Source: Ga0077553 sp038215275 (lineage in GTDB: Bacteria; Acidobacteriota; Terriglobia; Bryobacterales; Bryobacteraceae). Taken from it: a stretch of DNA of 5,144 bases. The position numbers were made by a program, and so were the translations under genes. The stretch lies in the NCBI GenBank assembly GCA_038215275.1, contig JBBQRA010000325.1, forward strand, positions 1 through 5,144, read 5' to 3'. The notes beneath the pieces were generated by a model. That model was not told the origin of the DNA. It searched no databases and saw nothing but the letters and a program-made list of their open reading frames with translations. Of this stretch, positions 1 to 5,144 are shown piece after piece; position 1 is the stretch's first letter; each line of letters starts with the position of its first letter.

Positions 1-579
1 CCTTCCGCCCATCTCGGTTCCCCCGGCGCCTTTCTCGTAGCTGGCGGCGGCTCTCCCGGGGGCGCAGGCGGAGGTGGCGTAGTCGGAGGCGGGGCCCCCC
101 CCGAAGGCACTCCGTCAACCGTGCCCGGCCCCGATCCGGGCCTGACCCCGCCCACTGGTGGGCATCCGCCCCTCCTTATCGCCTCCCTTCCGCCCTTCAC
201 AGAAAGGCTGCTCCCTCCCAGCGAACGACCCTTTACCATCGCACCACCGAACCCAAATTGGCCTCCGATGATGACGTATCCGCCTACCTCGATGCCACCC
301 GGCACGATTCCGCCGTTCGTCGATCCGCCTACGACGAACCCCCCGGGCACAACGCCGCCGTTCCCGCCGACCGGCACACCCCCTGGTGAAGTCCCCCCCG
401 GCGTCGGTGCGCCACCCCCCTACACCCCGCCAACGGTCTACGACCCGCCGCCCAGCTACCCGCCTCCCGGCCCGCCGGAGGACGAAACCGCGGTCCCGGA
501 ACCGGCCACGATTCTACTCGCCGCCAGCGCCCTAGCCGTCCTCGGCGCCGGTCGCTACCTCGCCCGCCGCCGCAACTAA
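1..579 (+). CDS. PEP-CTERM sorting-signal protein with Gly/Pro-rich body (5' end outside window)
   Basis: The frame is open from base 1 to the TAA at 577-579, giving 192 visible residues, so the true start is probably upstream; the GTG at 121 is only an internal candidate. From base 1, residues 14-31 are glycine-rich. Residues 43-160 are proline-rich, with PP pairs every few residues mixed with T, G, Y and F, which suggests an extended, disordered stalk. The C-terminus is a textbook PEP-CTERM tripartite signal: VPEP at 165-168, a hydrophobic segment at about 170-183 and a basic tail RYLARRRN. In this family the tail directs Sec-exported proteins to exosortase, which is thought to cleave near the PEP motif and pass the protein to the outer surface, often in exopolysaccharide producers. 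No exosortase, N-terminal domain or signal peptide is visible here, so the specific function is unknown. The gene converges on the oxidoreductase gene with overlapping stop codons. I am confident of the sorting signal, not of the role. Confidence 0.85.
   Translation, partial: PSAHLGSPGAFLVAGGGSPGGAGGGGVVGGGAPPEGTPSTVPGPDPGLTPPTGGHPPLLIASLPPFTERLLPPSERPFTIAPPNPNWPPMMTYPPTSMPPGTIPPFVDPPTTNPPGTTPPFPPTGTPPGEVPPGVGAPPPYTPPTVYDPPPSYPPPGPPEDETAVPEPATILLAASALAVLGAGRYLARRRN
301..363 (+). repeat. Imperfect 45-base-offset coding repeat in the Pro-rich region
   Basis: An 18-base stretch at 301-318 recurs at 346-363 with four mismatches, in frame, giving PPGTIPPF (residues 99-106) and PPGTTPPF (114-121), a spacing of 15 codons. 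It fits internal expansion of a proline-rich stalk. The region is low-complexity, so part of the match may come from composition alone. Confidence 0.45.
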
Positions 580-1874
580 ACCTTCTCCGGCACCACGTAA
601 GGCTTCCGATACTCCCGCGTCAACATCCGGTTCGCCTCGGCATCGCCCGCGTACCGCACCGTCGCCGCATCCATCGTTAACTTCCGTCCTAACCGGTAGC
701 TCGTGTTCGCCATGTGGCACATCGCCGCCGAGAGCGCGCCCTGCTCAATCTCCGCCGTCAACGATTCCCGCTTCCGCGACTTCACCGCCTGCAGAAAATT
801 ATCCATATGCGGCGCCGAGTCCCACTGCTTCGCCTCCCGGAACGGCTCGTCCATCACCTTCTCATGCTTCTCGCCCTTATAAACCTGGAAGCCGCCAACG
901 TCCACCACCATATACCCGTCGCTGCCGAAGAAGAGATTCCCAATCGTATGCCCGCCCCGGAACGGTAGCCCGCCCTCTGCCCCGGTCAGCAGCCCCCGCA
1001 CTTCAAACTGCATCTGCATGTCGCCGAAGTCGAACGTCGCGATCTGCGTATTTGGCGTCTCCTGGTCGTCCTCATAAACAAACTTCCCGCCCGTCGAATA
1101 CACCGACCGCGGCAACTCATTCTTCCCCAATCCCCAACGCGCATAGTCCATCTCATGCACGCCCTGGTTCCCGATGTCCCCATTCCCGGTATCCCAGAAC
1201 CAGTGCCAGTTATACGCAAACCGCAATTCGTTAAACGGCCGCATCGGCGCCGGACCCAAAAACTTATCCCAATCCAGCCCCGGCGGCGTTGCCGTATCCG
1301 GCTTCCGGCCAATCGAAGGCCGCCGCTTATAGCAAAGCCCCTTCGCCAGATACAGCTTCCCGATCACGCCCTGCCGCAGTAACTCCACCGCCCGAATCTT
1401 GTGCTGAATCGTCCGCGACTGCGAACCTACCTGCACCATCCGCCCATACTTCCGCGCGGCCGCCATCATCTGCTGCCCCTCGAAGATGTTATGGCTCGCC
1501 GGCTTCTCGATATAGACGTCCTTCCCCGCCTGGCACGCCCAAATCGTGCTCAGTGCATGCCAATGGTTCGGTGTCACAATCGATACGGCGTCGATCGACT
1601 TATCGTCGAACACCTGCCGCATATCCGTATACACCTTCGGCTTCTTCCCCGTCAGCTTCTCCACCAACGCCACGCCCCGCTCCTGCGCCGCCTGGTTCAC
1701 GTCGCAAATCGCTGAGATGTTCGCCGACGCCAGCGTCGAATAGAAGCCCACATGGTCCCGGCCCCGGCCCCCCAGGCCGACAATCGCCAAGCTCACTTTG
1801 TCGTTCGCGCCCATCAGGCGTCCGGCGGCCGCCGCGCTCGCTGCTGCTGCTGCTAACCAGGTTCTCCGTTCCAT
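576..1874 (-). CDS. Gfo/Idh/MocA-family NAD(P)-dependent oxidoreductase with twin-arginine-like leader
   Basis: 432 residues, full length for the family. The N-terminus MERRTWL followed by an alanine-rich stretch to about residue 23 resembles a Tat signal peptide, suggesting export. The Rossmann domain follows: VGLGGRG at 32-38 is the dinucleotide-binding glycine loop, CDV at 57-59 ends the second strand, and TPNHWHA (101-107) and EKP (123-125, with the family's catalytic lysine K124) are hallmarks. In the C-terminal domain GDIGNQGVHEMDYARW at 232-247 is the substrate-site motif, with H240. The position four before this histidine, Asp in many family members such as inositol dehydrogenase, is Asn236 here. 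Family members oxidise or reduce sugars, inositols and related polyols; the substrate cannot be told from the sequence. The ATG at 1872-1874 is supported by an AGGA ribosome site with 7-base spacing. It lies 9 bases downstream of xseA on the same strand. The TAG stop overlaps the end of the convergent PEP-CTERM gene. Confidence 0.93.
   Translation of the reverse strand: MERRTWLAAAAASAAAAGRLMGANDKVSLAIVGLGGRGRDHVGFYSTLASANISAICDVNQAAQERGVALVEKLTGKKPKVYTDMRQVFDDKSIDAVSIVTPNHWHALSTIWACQAGKDVYIEKPASHNIFEGQQMMAAARKYGRMVQVGSQSRTIQHKIRAVELLRQGVIGKLYLAKGLCYKRRPSIGRKPDTATPPGLDWDKFLGPAPMRPFNELRFAYNWHWFWDTGNGDIGNQGVHEMDYARWGLGKNELPRSVYSTGGKFVYEDDQETPNTQIATFDFGDMQMQFEVRGLLTGAEGGLPFRGGHTIGNLFFGSDGYMVVDVGGFQVYKGEKHEKVMDEPFREAKQWDSAPHMDNFLQAVKSRKRESLTAEIEQGALSAAMCHMANTSYRLGRKLTMDAATVRYAGDAEANRMLTREYRKPYVVPEKV
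1840..1854. repeat. (GCT)5 trinucleotide run in the leader of the oxidoreductase
   Basis: Five perfect GCT units on the + strand read on the - strand as the alanine codons of the hydrophobic part of the leader (about residues 8-12). Slippage here would change leader length by whole residues without shifting the frame. It may be only a by-product of the alanine-rich composition. Confidence 0.6.
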
Positions 1875-1881
1875 GGCCTCA

Positions 1882-1885
1882 TCCT
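1882..1885 (-). promoter_or_regulatory. Ribosome binding site of the oxidoreductase gene, overlapping the xseA stop codon
   Basis: On the - strand the sequence TAGGATGAGGCC precedes the ATG. AGGA sits 7 bases before the start codon, and its first two bases are the last two of the xseA TAG stop. This supports the chosen start and suggests that ribosomes finishing xseA help initiate the downstream gene. A second purine stretch, GAGG, is only 2 bases from the start and is less likely to be used. Confidence 0.6.
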
Positions 1886-3215
1886 ATCCCATTACTTTGA
1901 TATCCAACTCGCCCTTGCCGAGCCGAACCCGCAACCCTTCGCCCGGCATCGCCTCTTCCGCGTCTCGAATCACCTGCCCGTTATAGCGCATCACCACCGC
2001 ATACCCCCGCTCCAAAATTGCCAACGGGCTCAACTGCTCCAGCTTCGCCGTGCTCACCTCCAGCCGCCGCTCCGCCCCCGACAACCGCCGTTCCATCAAC
2101 TCCGCAGCCCGGCTCTCCACCCGGTCCAACCGCCTCCGCCCCTCCGCCATCCGCAACCGCAAATCCATCCGCCGCAACCGCAAGTCCAGCCCCGTCCACC
2201 TCTCCCGCGCCTCGCTCACCGTCTCCCGACCCAGTCCGCGCAACGCGAAGTCCGCGTCATCCACTCGCTGCTGCAGCCGGTTGATCTTCCGCGCAATCGA
2301 CGTCTGCACCCCTTCCACGCCCACCGTGCTCCATCGCCGATACGCGTCCATAATCACGAACCGCAGCGCCTGCGTCATCCGCCACTGCGCGTTGTCGATC
2401 TGGTCCAGCACGGCCTCCCGAGTCGCCGTTAGAATCTCGGCCGCCGCCGACGGCGTGGGCGCGCGCATATCCGCCACGAAGTCCGCGATCGTGAAATCCG
2501 TCTCGTGCCCAATCGCCGAAATCACAGGCGCCGAGCACTCAAAAATCGCCCGTGCCACCGCCTCTTCGTTAAACGTCCACAAATCCTCCAGCGACCCGCC
2601 TCCCCGCGCCACCACCACCACCTCGGCCCAGCCACTCTCCGAGAAATATCGAATCCCTTCCACCACCTGCTCCGCCGCTCCCGCCCCCTGCACTTGCGCC
2701 GGCCACAACCGCACATGCAGCCCTGGAAACCGCCGCTCGATCACGTTCAGGAAGTCCCGAATCACCGCCCCCGTCGGCGACGTCACAATGCCGATCCGCT
2801 GCGGCAATTTCGGCAACGCCCGCTTCCGCGCCGTCGCAAACAGCCCCTCGGCCTCCAACCGCTTCTTCAACTGCTCAAACGCCAGTTGCAGCGCTCCCTG
2901 CCCCAACGGCTCAATCGCCTCCACAATCAGTTGATACTCACCCCGCGGCTCATACACCTCCACCCGCCCCCGCGCCAGCACCGCCAGCCCATCGTTCGGC
3001 TTGAACCGTAACAGCCGGTAGCACCCCTTCCAACAAGCGCACCGGATCTGCGCCCCCTGGTCCTTCAACGTGAAGTAAGCGTGGCCGCTCGTGGCCACCT
3101 TCAGCCCCGAAACTTCCCCGCTCACCCAAATGTTTGTAAACTCGGTGGACAGGATCCCCGCAATCTCACCCGTCAGTTCGCTTACCGTGTACTGTCGCCG
3201 CGGCGCCAATTCCAT
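1884..3215 (-). CDS. xseA: Exodeoxyribonuclease VII large subunit
   Basis: 443 residues, close to the 456 of the E. coli protein. With several copies of small subunit XseB it forms the cytoplasmic nuclease that degrades single-stranded DNA from both ends to acid-soluble oligonucleotides, acting in repair and recombination. Residues 8-101 form the N-terminal OB-fold DNA-binding domain, including WVSGEVSG (30-37) and GHAYFTLKD (44-52). The catalytic domain starts near 120, with GIVTSPTGAVIRD (142-154), ARGGGSLEDLWTFNEE (203-218) and the strongly conserved SAIGHETDFTIADFVADMRA (233-252). An Arg/Glu/Leu-rich helical region at about 265-395 should be the long coiled coil that carries XseB, followed by the conserved LERGYAVV (401-408) and a short C-terminal beta segment. 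No xseB is present in the window; what follows is the oxidoreductase gene. The ATG at 3213-3215 gives the expected N-terminus; upstream is a run of G residues rather than a clear Shine-Dalgarno site. Identification is secure. Confidence 0.97.
   Translation of the reverse strand: MELAPRRQYTVSELTGEIAGILSTEFTNIWVSGEVSGLKVATSGHAYFTLKDQGAQIRCACWKGCYRLLRFKPNDGLAVLARGRVEVYEPRGEYQLIVEAIEPLGQGALQLAFEQLKKRLEAEGLFATARKRALPKLPQRIGIVTSPTGAVIRDFLNVIERRFPGLHVRLWPAQVQGAGAAEQVVEGIRYFSESGWAEVVVVARGGGSLEDLWTFNEEAVARAIFECSAPVISAIGHETDFTIADFVADMRAPTPSAAAEILTATREAVLDQIDNAQWRMTQALRFVIMDAYRRWSTVGVEGVQTSIARKINRLQQRVDDADFALRGLGRETVSEARERWTGLDLRLRRMDLRLRMAEGRRRLDRVESRAAELMERRLSGAERRLEVSTAKLEQLSPLAILERGYAVVMRYNGQVIRDAEEAMPGEGLRVRLGKGELDIKVMG
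2148..2189 (-). repeat. Tandem 21-base (one-heptad) near-repeat in the XseA coiled coil
   Basis: Bases 2148-2168 and 2169-2189 match at 16 of 21 positions, including a core of 15 out of 16. They encode DLRLRRM followed by DLRLRM-A, around residues 344-357. Exactly one heptad separates the copies, which keeps coiled-coil register, so a local duplication is plausible. Short repeats are also expected by chance in Arg/Leu-rich helices. Confidence 0.45.
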
Positions 3216-3243
3216 CCCCCGATTCTCTCACCCCGGAGCCCTC
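3216..3243. promoter_or_regulatory. 28-base divergent intergenic region between xseA and glnA
   Basis: This is the whole gap between the two start codons. It is too short to hold two back-to-back promoters, so at least one promoter must lie inside the neighbouring coding sequence or further away. I looked about 100 bases either side for -35/-10 pairs and for a sigma-54 TGGC-N-TGC pattern and found nothing convincing. It does contain the glnA ribosome site. Confidence 0.5.
3235..3238 (+). promoter_or_regulatory. Ribosome binding site of glnA
   Basis: GGAG lies 5 bases before the ATG at 3244. It decides the start: an in-frame GTG at 3091 would add 51 residues that do not look like glutamine synthetase and would overlap the start of xseA. 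Confidence 0.75.
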
Positions 3244-4653
3244 ATGAGTCCTCAAGACGTCCTCGCGTTCGCCCAGGAAAGCGGCGCCAAGCAACTGGAT
3301 ATGCGCTTCACTGACATCCCCGGTCTGCAGCACCACATCTCCTATCCCATCGCGATGCTCACCGAGGACGCCTTCGAAGAAGGATTCGGCATCGACGGCT
3401 CCTCCATCCGCGGCTGGGCCGCCATCAACGAATCGGACATGATCCTCATTCCGGATCCCAATACCGCCATGATGGACCCCTTCTACGAAGTCCCCACCCT
3501 CGTCATGACCGGCATGGTGAAGGATCCCATCACCCGCCAGTCCTACGAGCGCGACCCCCGCCATATCGCCCAGAAATCGGAAGCCTACCTCCGGTCCACC
3601 GGCCTTGCCGACACCTGCTTCGTCGGCGCCGAAGGCGAGTTCTTCGTCTTCGATAACATCCGCTTCGACAGCACCCCCAACTCCGGCTACTACTACATCG
3701 ACGCCGAAGAGGGCCGCTGGAACACCGGCCGCGAAAACAACAACCACGGCTACCGGCCCCGCTACAAAGAGGGCTACTTCCCCGTCCCCCCCACCGATCA
3801 CTATCAGGACCTCCGCGCTGAGATGGTCGAAGTGATGGAGTCCTGCGGCCTCACCATCGAGTGCCACCATCACGAAGTCGCCTCCGGCGGCCAGTGCGAA
3901 ATCGACCAGCGCTACGACACGCTCGTCAAATCGGCCGACAACATGATGACGTACAAATACGTCGTCCGGAACGTCGCCCACCAGTACGGCAAAACCGTCA
4001 CCTTCATGCCCAAGCCCATCTATGGCGACGCCGGCTCCGGCATGCACTGCCACCAGTCGCTCTGGAAAGACGGCAAGCCTCTCTTCGCCGGCGATGGCTA
4101 CGCCGGCCTCAGCCAAATGGCGCTCTGGTACATCGGCGGCCTGCTCAAACACGCCCGTGCCCTCTCCGCCATCATCGCCCCCACGACCAACTCCTATAAG
4201 CGCCTCGTCCCCGGCTACGAAGCCCCCGTCAATCTCGCTTATAGCCGCCGCAACCGCTCCGCCTGCTGCCGCATTCCCATGTATTCGGCCAGCCCGAAAT
4301 CGAAGCGAATCGAGTTCCGCCCTCCCGATCCCGCCTGCAATCCCTACCTCGGCTTCGCCGCCATGCTCATGGCCGGCATCGACGGCATCCTTCACAAAAT
4401 CGAACCCGGCGAACCGCTCGACAAGGACATCTACGACCTTTCGCCCGAAGAGATGAAATCGGTCGCCTCCATGCCCGCCTCGCTCGAAGAGGCCCTCAAC
4501 TGCCTCGAAGACGATCACAACTTCCTGCTTAAAGGCGACGTCTTCACCGAAGAGCTCATCGAAACCTACATCGCCTATAAGCGCCGCCATGAAGCCGAAG
4601 CCGTCCGCCTCCGGCCCCACCCCTACGAGTTCGAACTCTACTACGACATCTAA
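3244..4653 (+). CDS. glnA: Glutamine synthetase, type I (GSI-beta, adenylylation-site tyrosine present)
   Basis: 469 residues, matching the E. coli enzyme (about 469) almost residue for residue in spacing. It makes glutamine from glutamate, ammonia and ATP in the cytoplasm as a dodecamer, the entry point of ammonia assimilation. The N-terminal beta-grasp domain carries IDGSSIRGW (50-58) with the Asp51 latch. The catalytic domain shows metal and substrate ligands: E130 and E132 in AEGEFF, E211 and E219 in HHHEVASGGQCEID, H268 in GSGMHCHQS, NSYKRLVPGYEAPVN (316-330) with E326, RNRSACCRIP (336-345) with R338, and RIEFRPPDP (355-363) with E357 and R359. The insertion around 141-180 marks the GSI-beta subtype. 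Tyr397 in DIYDLSPEE aligns with the E. coli adenylylated tyrosine, so control by GlnE and a PII protein is likely. No glnB, glnE, amtB or ntrBC lies nearby. The ATG at 3244 is chosen for its good ribosome site and the family-typical N-terminus. Third positions are almost all C or G. Confidence 0.98.
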   Translation: MSPQDVLAFAQESGAKQLDMRFTDIPGLQHHISYPIAMLTEDAFEEGFGIDGSSIRGWAAINESDMILIPDPNTAMMDPFYEVPTLVMTGMVKDPITRQSYERDPRHIAQKSEAYLRSTGLADTCFVGAEGEFFVFDNIRFDSTPNSGYYYIDAEEGRWNTGRENNNHGYRPRYKEGYFPVPPTDHYQDLRAEMVEVMESCGLTIECHHHEVASGGQCEIDQRYDTLVKSADNMMTYKYVVRNVAHQYGKTVTFMPKPIYGDAGSGMHCHQSLWKDGKPLFAGDGYAGLSQMALWYIGGLLKHARALSAIIAPTTNSYKRLVPGYEAPVNLAYSRRNRSACCRIPMYSASPKSKRIEFRPPDPACNPYLGFAAMLMAGIDGILHKIEPGEPLDKDIYDLSPEEMKSVASMPASLEEALNCLEDDHNFLLKGDVFTEELIETYIAYKRRHEAEAVRLRPHPYEFELYYDI

Positions 4654-4707
4654 CTTGCATCATAATAAATTAGAAAGACTTATCTTGGTTTGGAGCAAAG
4701 CAAACAT
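4654..4707. other. AT-rich spacer after glnA, no clear terminator
   Basis: This 54-base gap has a sudden AT-rich start just after the glnA stop. I see no GC-rich hairpin followed by a T run. CATAAT at 4661-4666 resembles a -10 box (five of six), but no reasonable -35 lies at the right distance. GGAG at 4692-4695 is a possible but distant (12 bases) ribosome site for the next frame. Confidence 0.4.
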
Positions 4708-5144
4708 ATGTGGACGGTTGAAGATCAGTTTCGAGTTGTCATCGGCGGTAACACCTATATCGACGTGCAGAACTTGGTTGTGTATAGGGGTGAGACCTTG
4801 TTTACTCTCAAACGCGCAGAAAACGGTGAACTTGGCATCTATTTCGAGCTTTACGATGCAACAGGGGCGCACATCGCAAGTGTCAAGCGCAATCAGATTT
4901 ACCCGACGGCGGGACAAGGTCAGATGCACTCCGTTGAAGGAACAGCAGATGCATACGTTCTGAAAGAAACAACAACAGGAAAAGAGATTTGCCGTATTCG
5001 GCGAAATCCGTCCAGGCCAATTGAGCTAGAGGTATCAGTGCAACTTTACACGCCGGGTGGGTTCTTGTTCGACGCAACACCTACCGGAACCAATCTTAGC
5101 GGCATTGTAATGACGGGCTGTACTATCTCCAGTAGTGCAACAGG
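4708..5144 (+). CDS. Unrecognised protein, N-terminal 145 residues (3' end outside window)
   Basis: An ATG at 4708-4710 opens a frame with no stop to the window edge, giving 145 residues beginning MWTVEDQFRVVIGG. I do not recognise the family. There is no signal peptide or membrane segment. The sequence alternates short hydrophobic strands with turns, for example LGIYFELYDATGAHIASVKR (residues 43-62) and EICRIRR (93-99), suggesting an all-beta domain. The strand-turn pattern is loosely like tubby/LURP-one folds, a weak impression only. From about residue 110 (YTPGGFLFDATPTGTNLSGI) Gly, Thr, Asn and Ser become common, as in beta-helix or repeat proteins. Upstream stops at 4663 and 4666 limit the start; TTG at 4690 is an alternative. 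GGAG lies 12 bases before the ATG. Codon use differs sharply from glnA (9 of 20 codons at 4981-5040 end in G or C, against 19 of 20 at 3661-3720), suggesting transfer or a recently acquired gene. Confidence 0.65.
   Translation, partial: MWTVEDQFRVVIGGNTYIDVQNLVVYRGETLFTLKRAENGELGIYFELYDATGAHIASVKRNQIYPTAGQGQMHSVEGTADAYVLKETTTGKEICRIRRNPSRPIELEVSVQLYTPGGFLFDATPTGTNLSGIVMTGCTISSSAT

Noticed and set aside
1289..1900. A 203-codon + strand frame opposite the oxidoreductase
   Set aside because: Pro/Ser/Arg-rich shadow; the - strand frame carries the Rossmann and EKP motifs.
2050..2934. A 294-codon + strand frame opposite xseA, with further + strand frames at 2018-2284 and 2505-3011
   Set aside because: Ser/Arg/Pro-rich shadows of xseA. 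All the conserved motifs are in the - strand frame.
3091..3243. N-terminal extension of GlnA from a GTG at 3091
   Set aside because: The extra 51 residues overlap the xseA start, do not resemble glutamine synthetase, and the ATG at 3244 has a good ribosome site and a family-typical N-terminus.
3121..3243. Possible glnA promoter elements (TTGTAA near 3134, TACTGT at 3190)
   Set aside because: The -35 and -10 partners do not pair at 16-18 bases, and each matches the consensus poorly.
3166..4620. A 484-codon open frame on the - strand opposite glnA
   Set aside because: Its Val/Gly/Ala/Asp-rich, low-complexity protein is what results from reading a C-ending-codon gene backwards. glnA on the + strand is unequivocal and no ribosome site supports the antisense frame.
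4660..4929. An 89-codon - strand frame opposite the right-edge gene
   Set aside because: The + strand frame is longer, continues to the window edge and has more protein-like composition. I cannot exclude the - strand frame completely, but nothing recognisable is in it.
4589..4963. A 124-codon + strand frame running from the end of glnA into the spacer
   Set aside because: It starts inside glnA in another frame, crosses the composition break and gives no coherent protein.

Overview
The window looks like high-GC bacterial chromosome from Acidobacteriota, perhaps the Solibacter/Bryobacter side (class Terriglobia). This is an inference. It rests on the combination of a PEP-CTERM surface protein, a Gfo/Idh/MocA oxidoreductase with a twin-arginine-like leader, and very strong use of C in third codon positions. 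Planctomycetes or Verrucomicrobia are not excluded. I found no tRNA, rRNA, CRISPR array, insertion sequence or transposase.

Layout, left to right. Bases 1-579 (+) are the 3' part of a gene for a Gly- and Pro-rich exported protein ending in a PEP-CTERM sorting signal; its start lies outside the window. Bases 576-1874 (-) encode a Gfo/Idh/MocA-family oxidoreductase that meets the previous gene tail to tail with a 4-base overlap. Bases 1884-3215 (-) encode XseA, the large subunit of exodeoxyribonuclease VII. It lies 9 bases upstream of the oxidoreductase gene, so the two probably form a short, translationally coupled unit. Bases 3244-4653 (+) encode glutamine synthetase GlnA (type I-beta, with the regulatory tyrosine), divergent from xseA across only 28 bases. 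After the glnA stop codon the composition changes abruptly, from about 65% GC with C-ending codons to about 42-50% GC with mixed codon use. An unrecognised open frame starts at 4708 and runs off the right edge.

The genes do not form one obvious pathway. xseA (DNA repair and processing) and glnA (nitrogen assimilation) are core genes. The PEP-CTERM protein and the oxidoreductase are lineage-typical accessory functions. The right-hand end looks like the edge of an accessory or transferred segment. I see no convincing evidence of an undescribed multi-gene system; the unknown right-edge gene and the composition break are the best leads.
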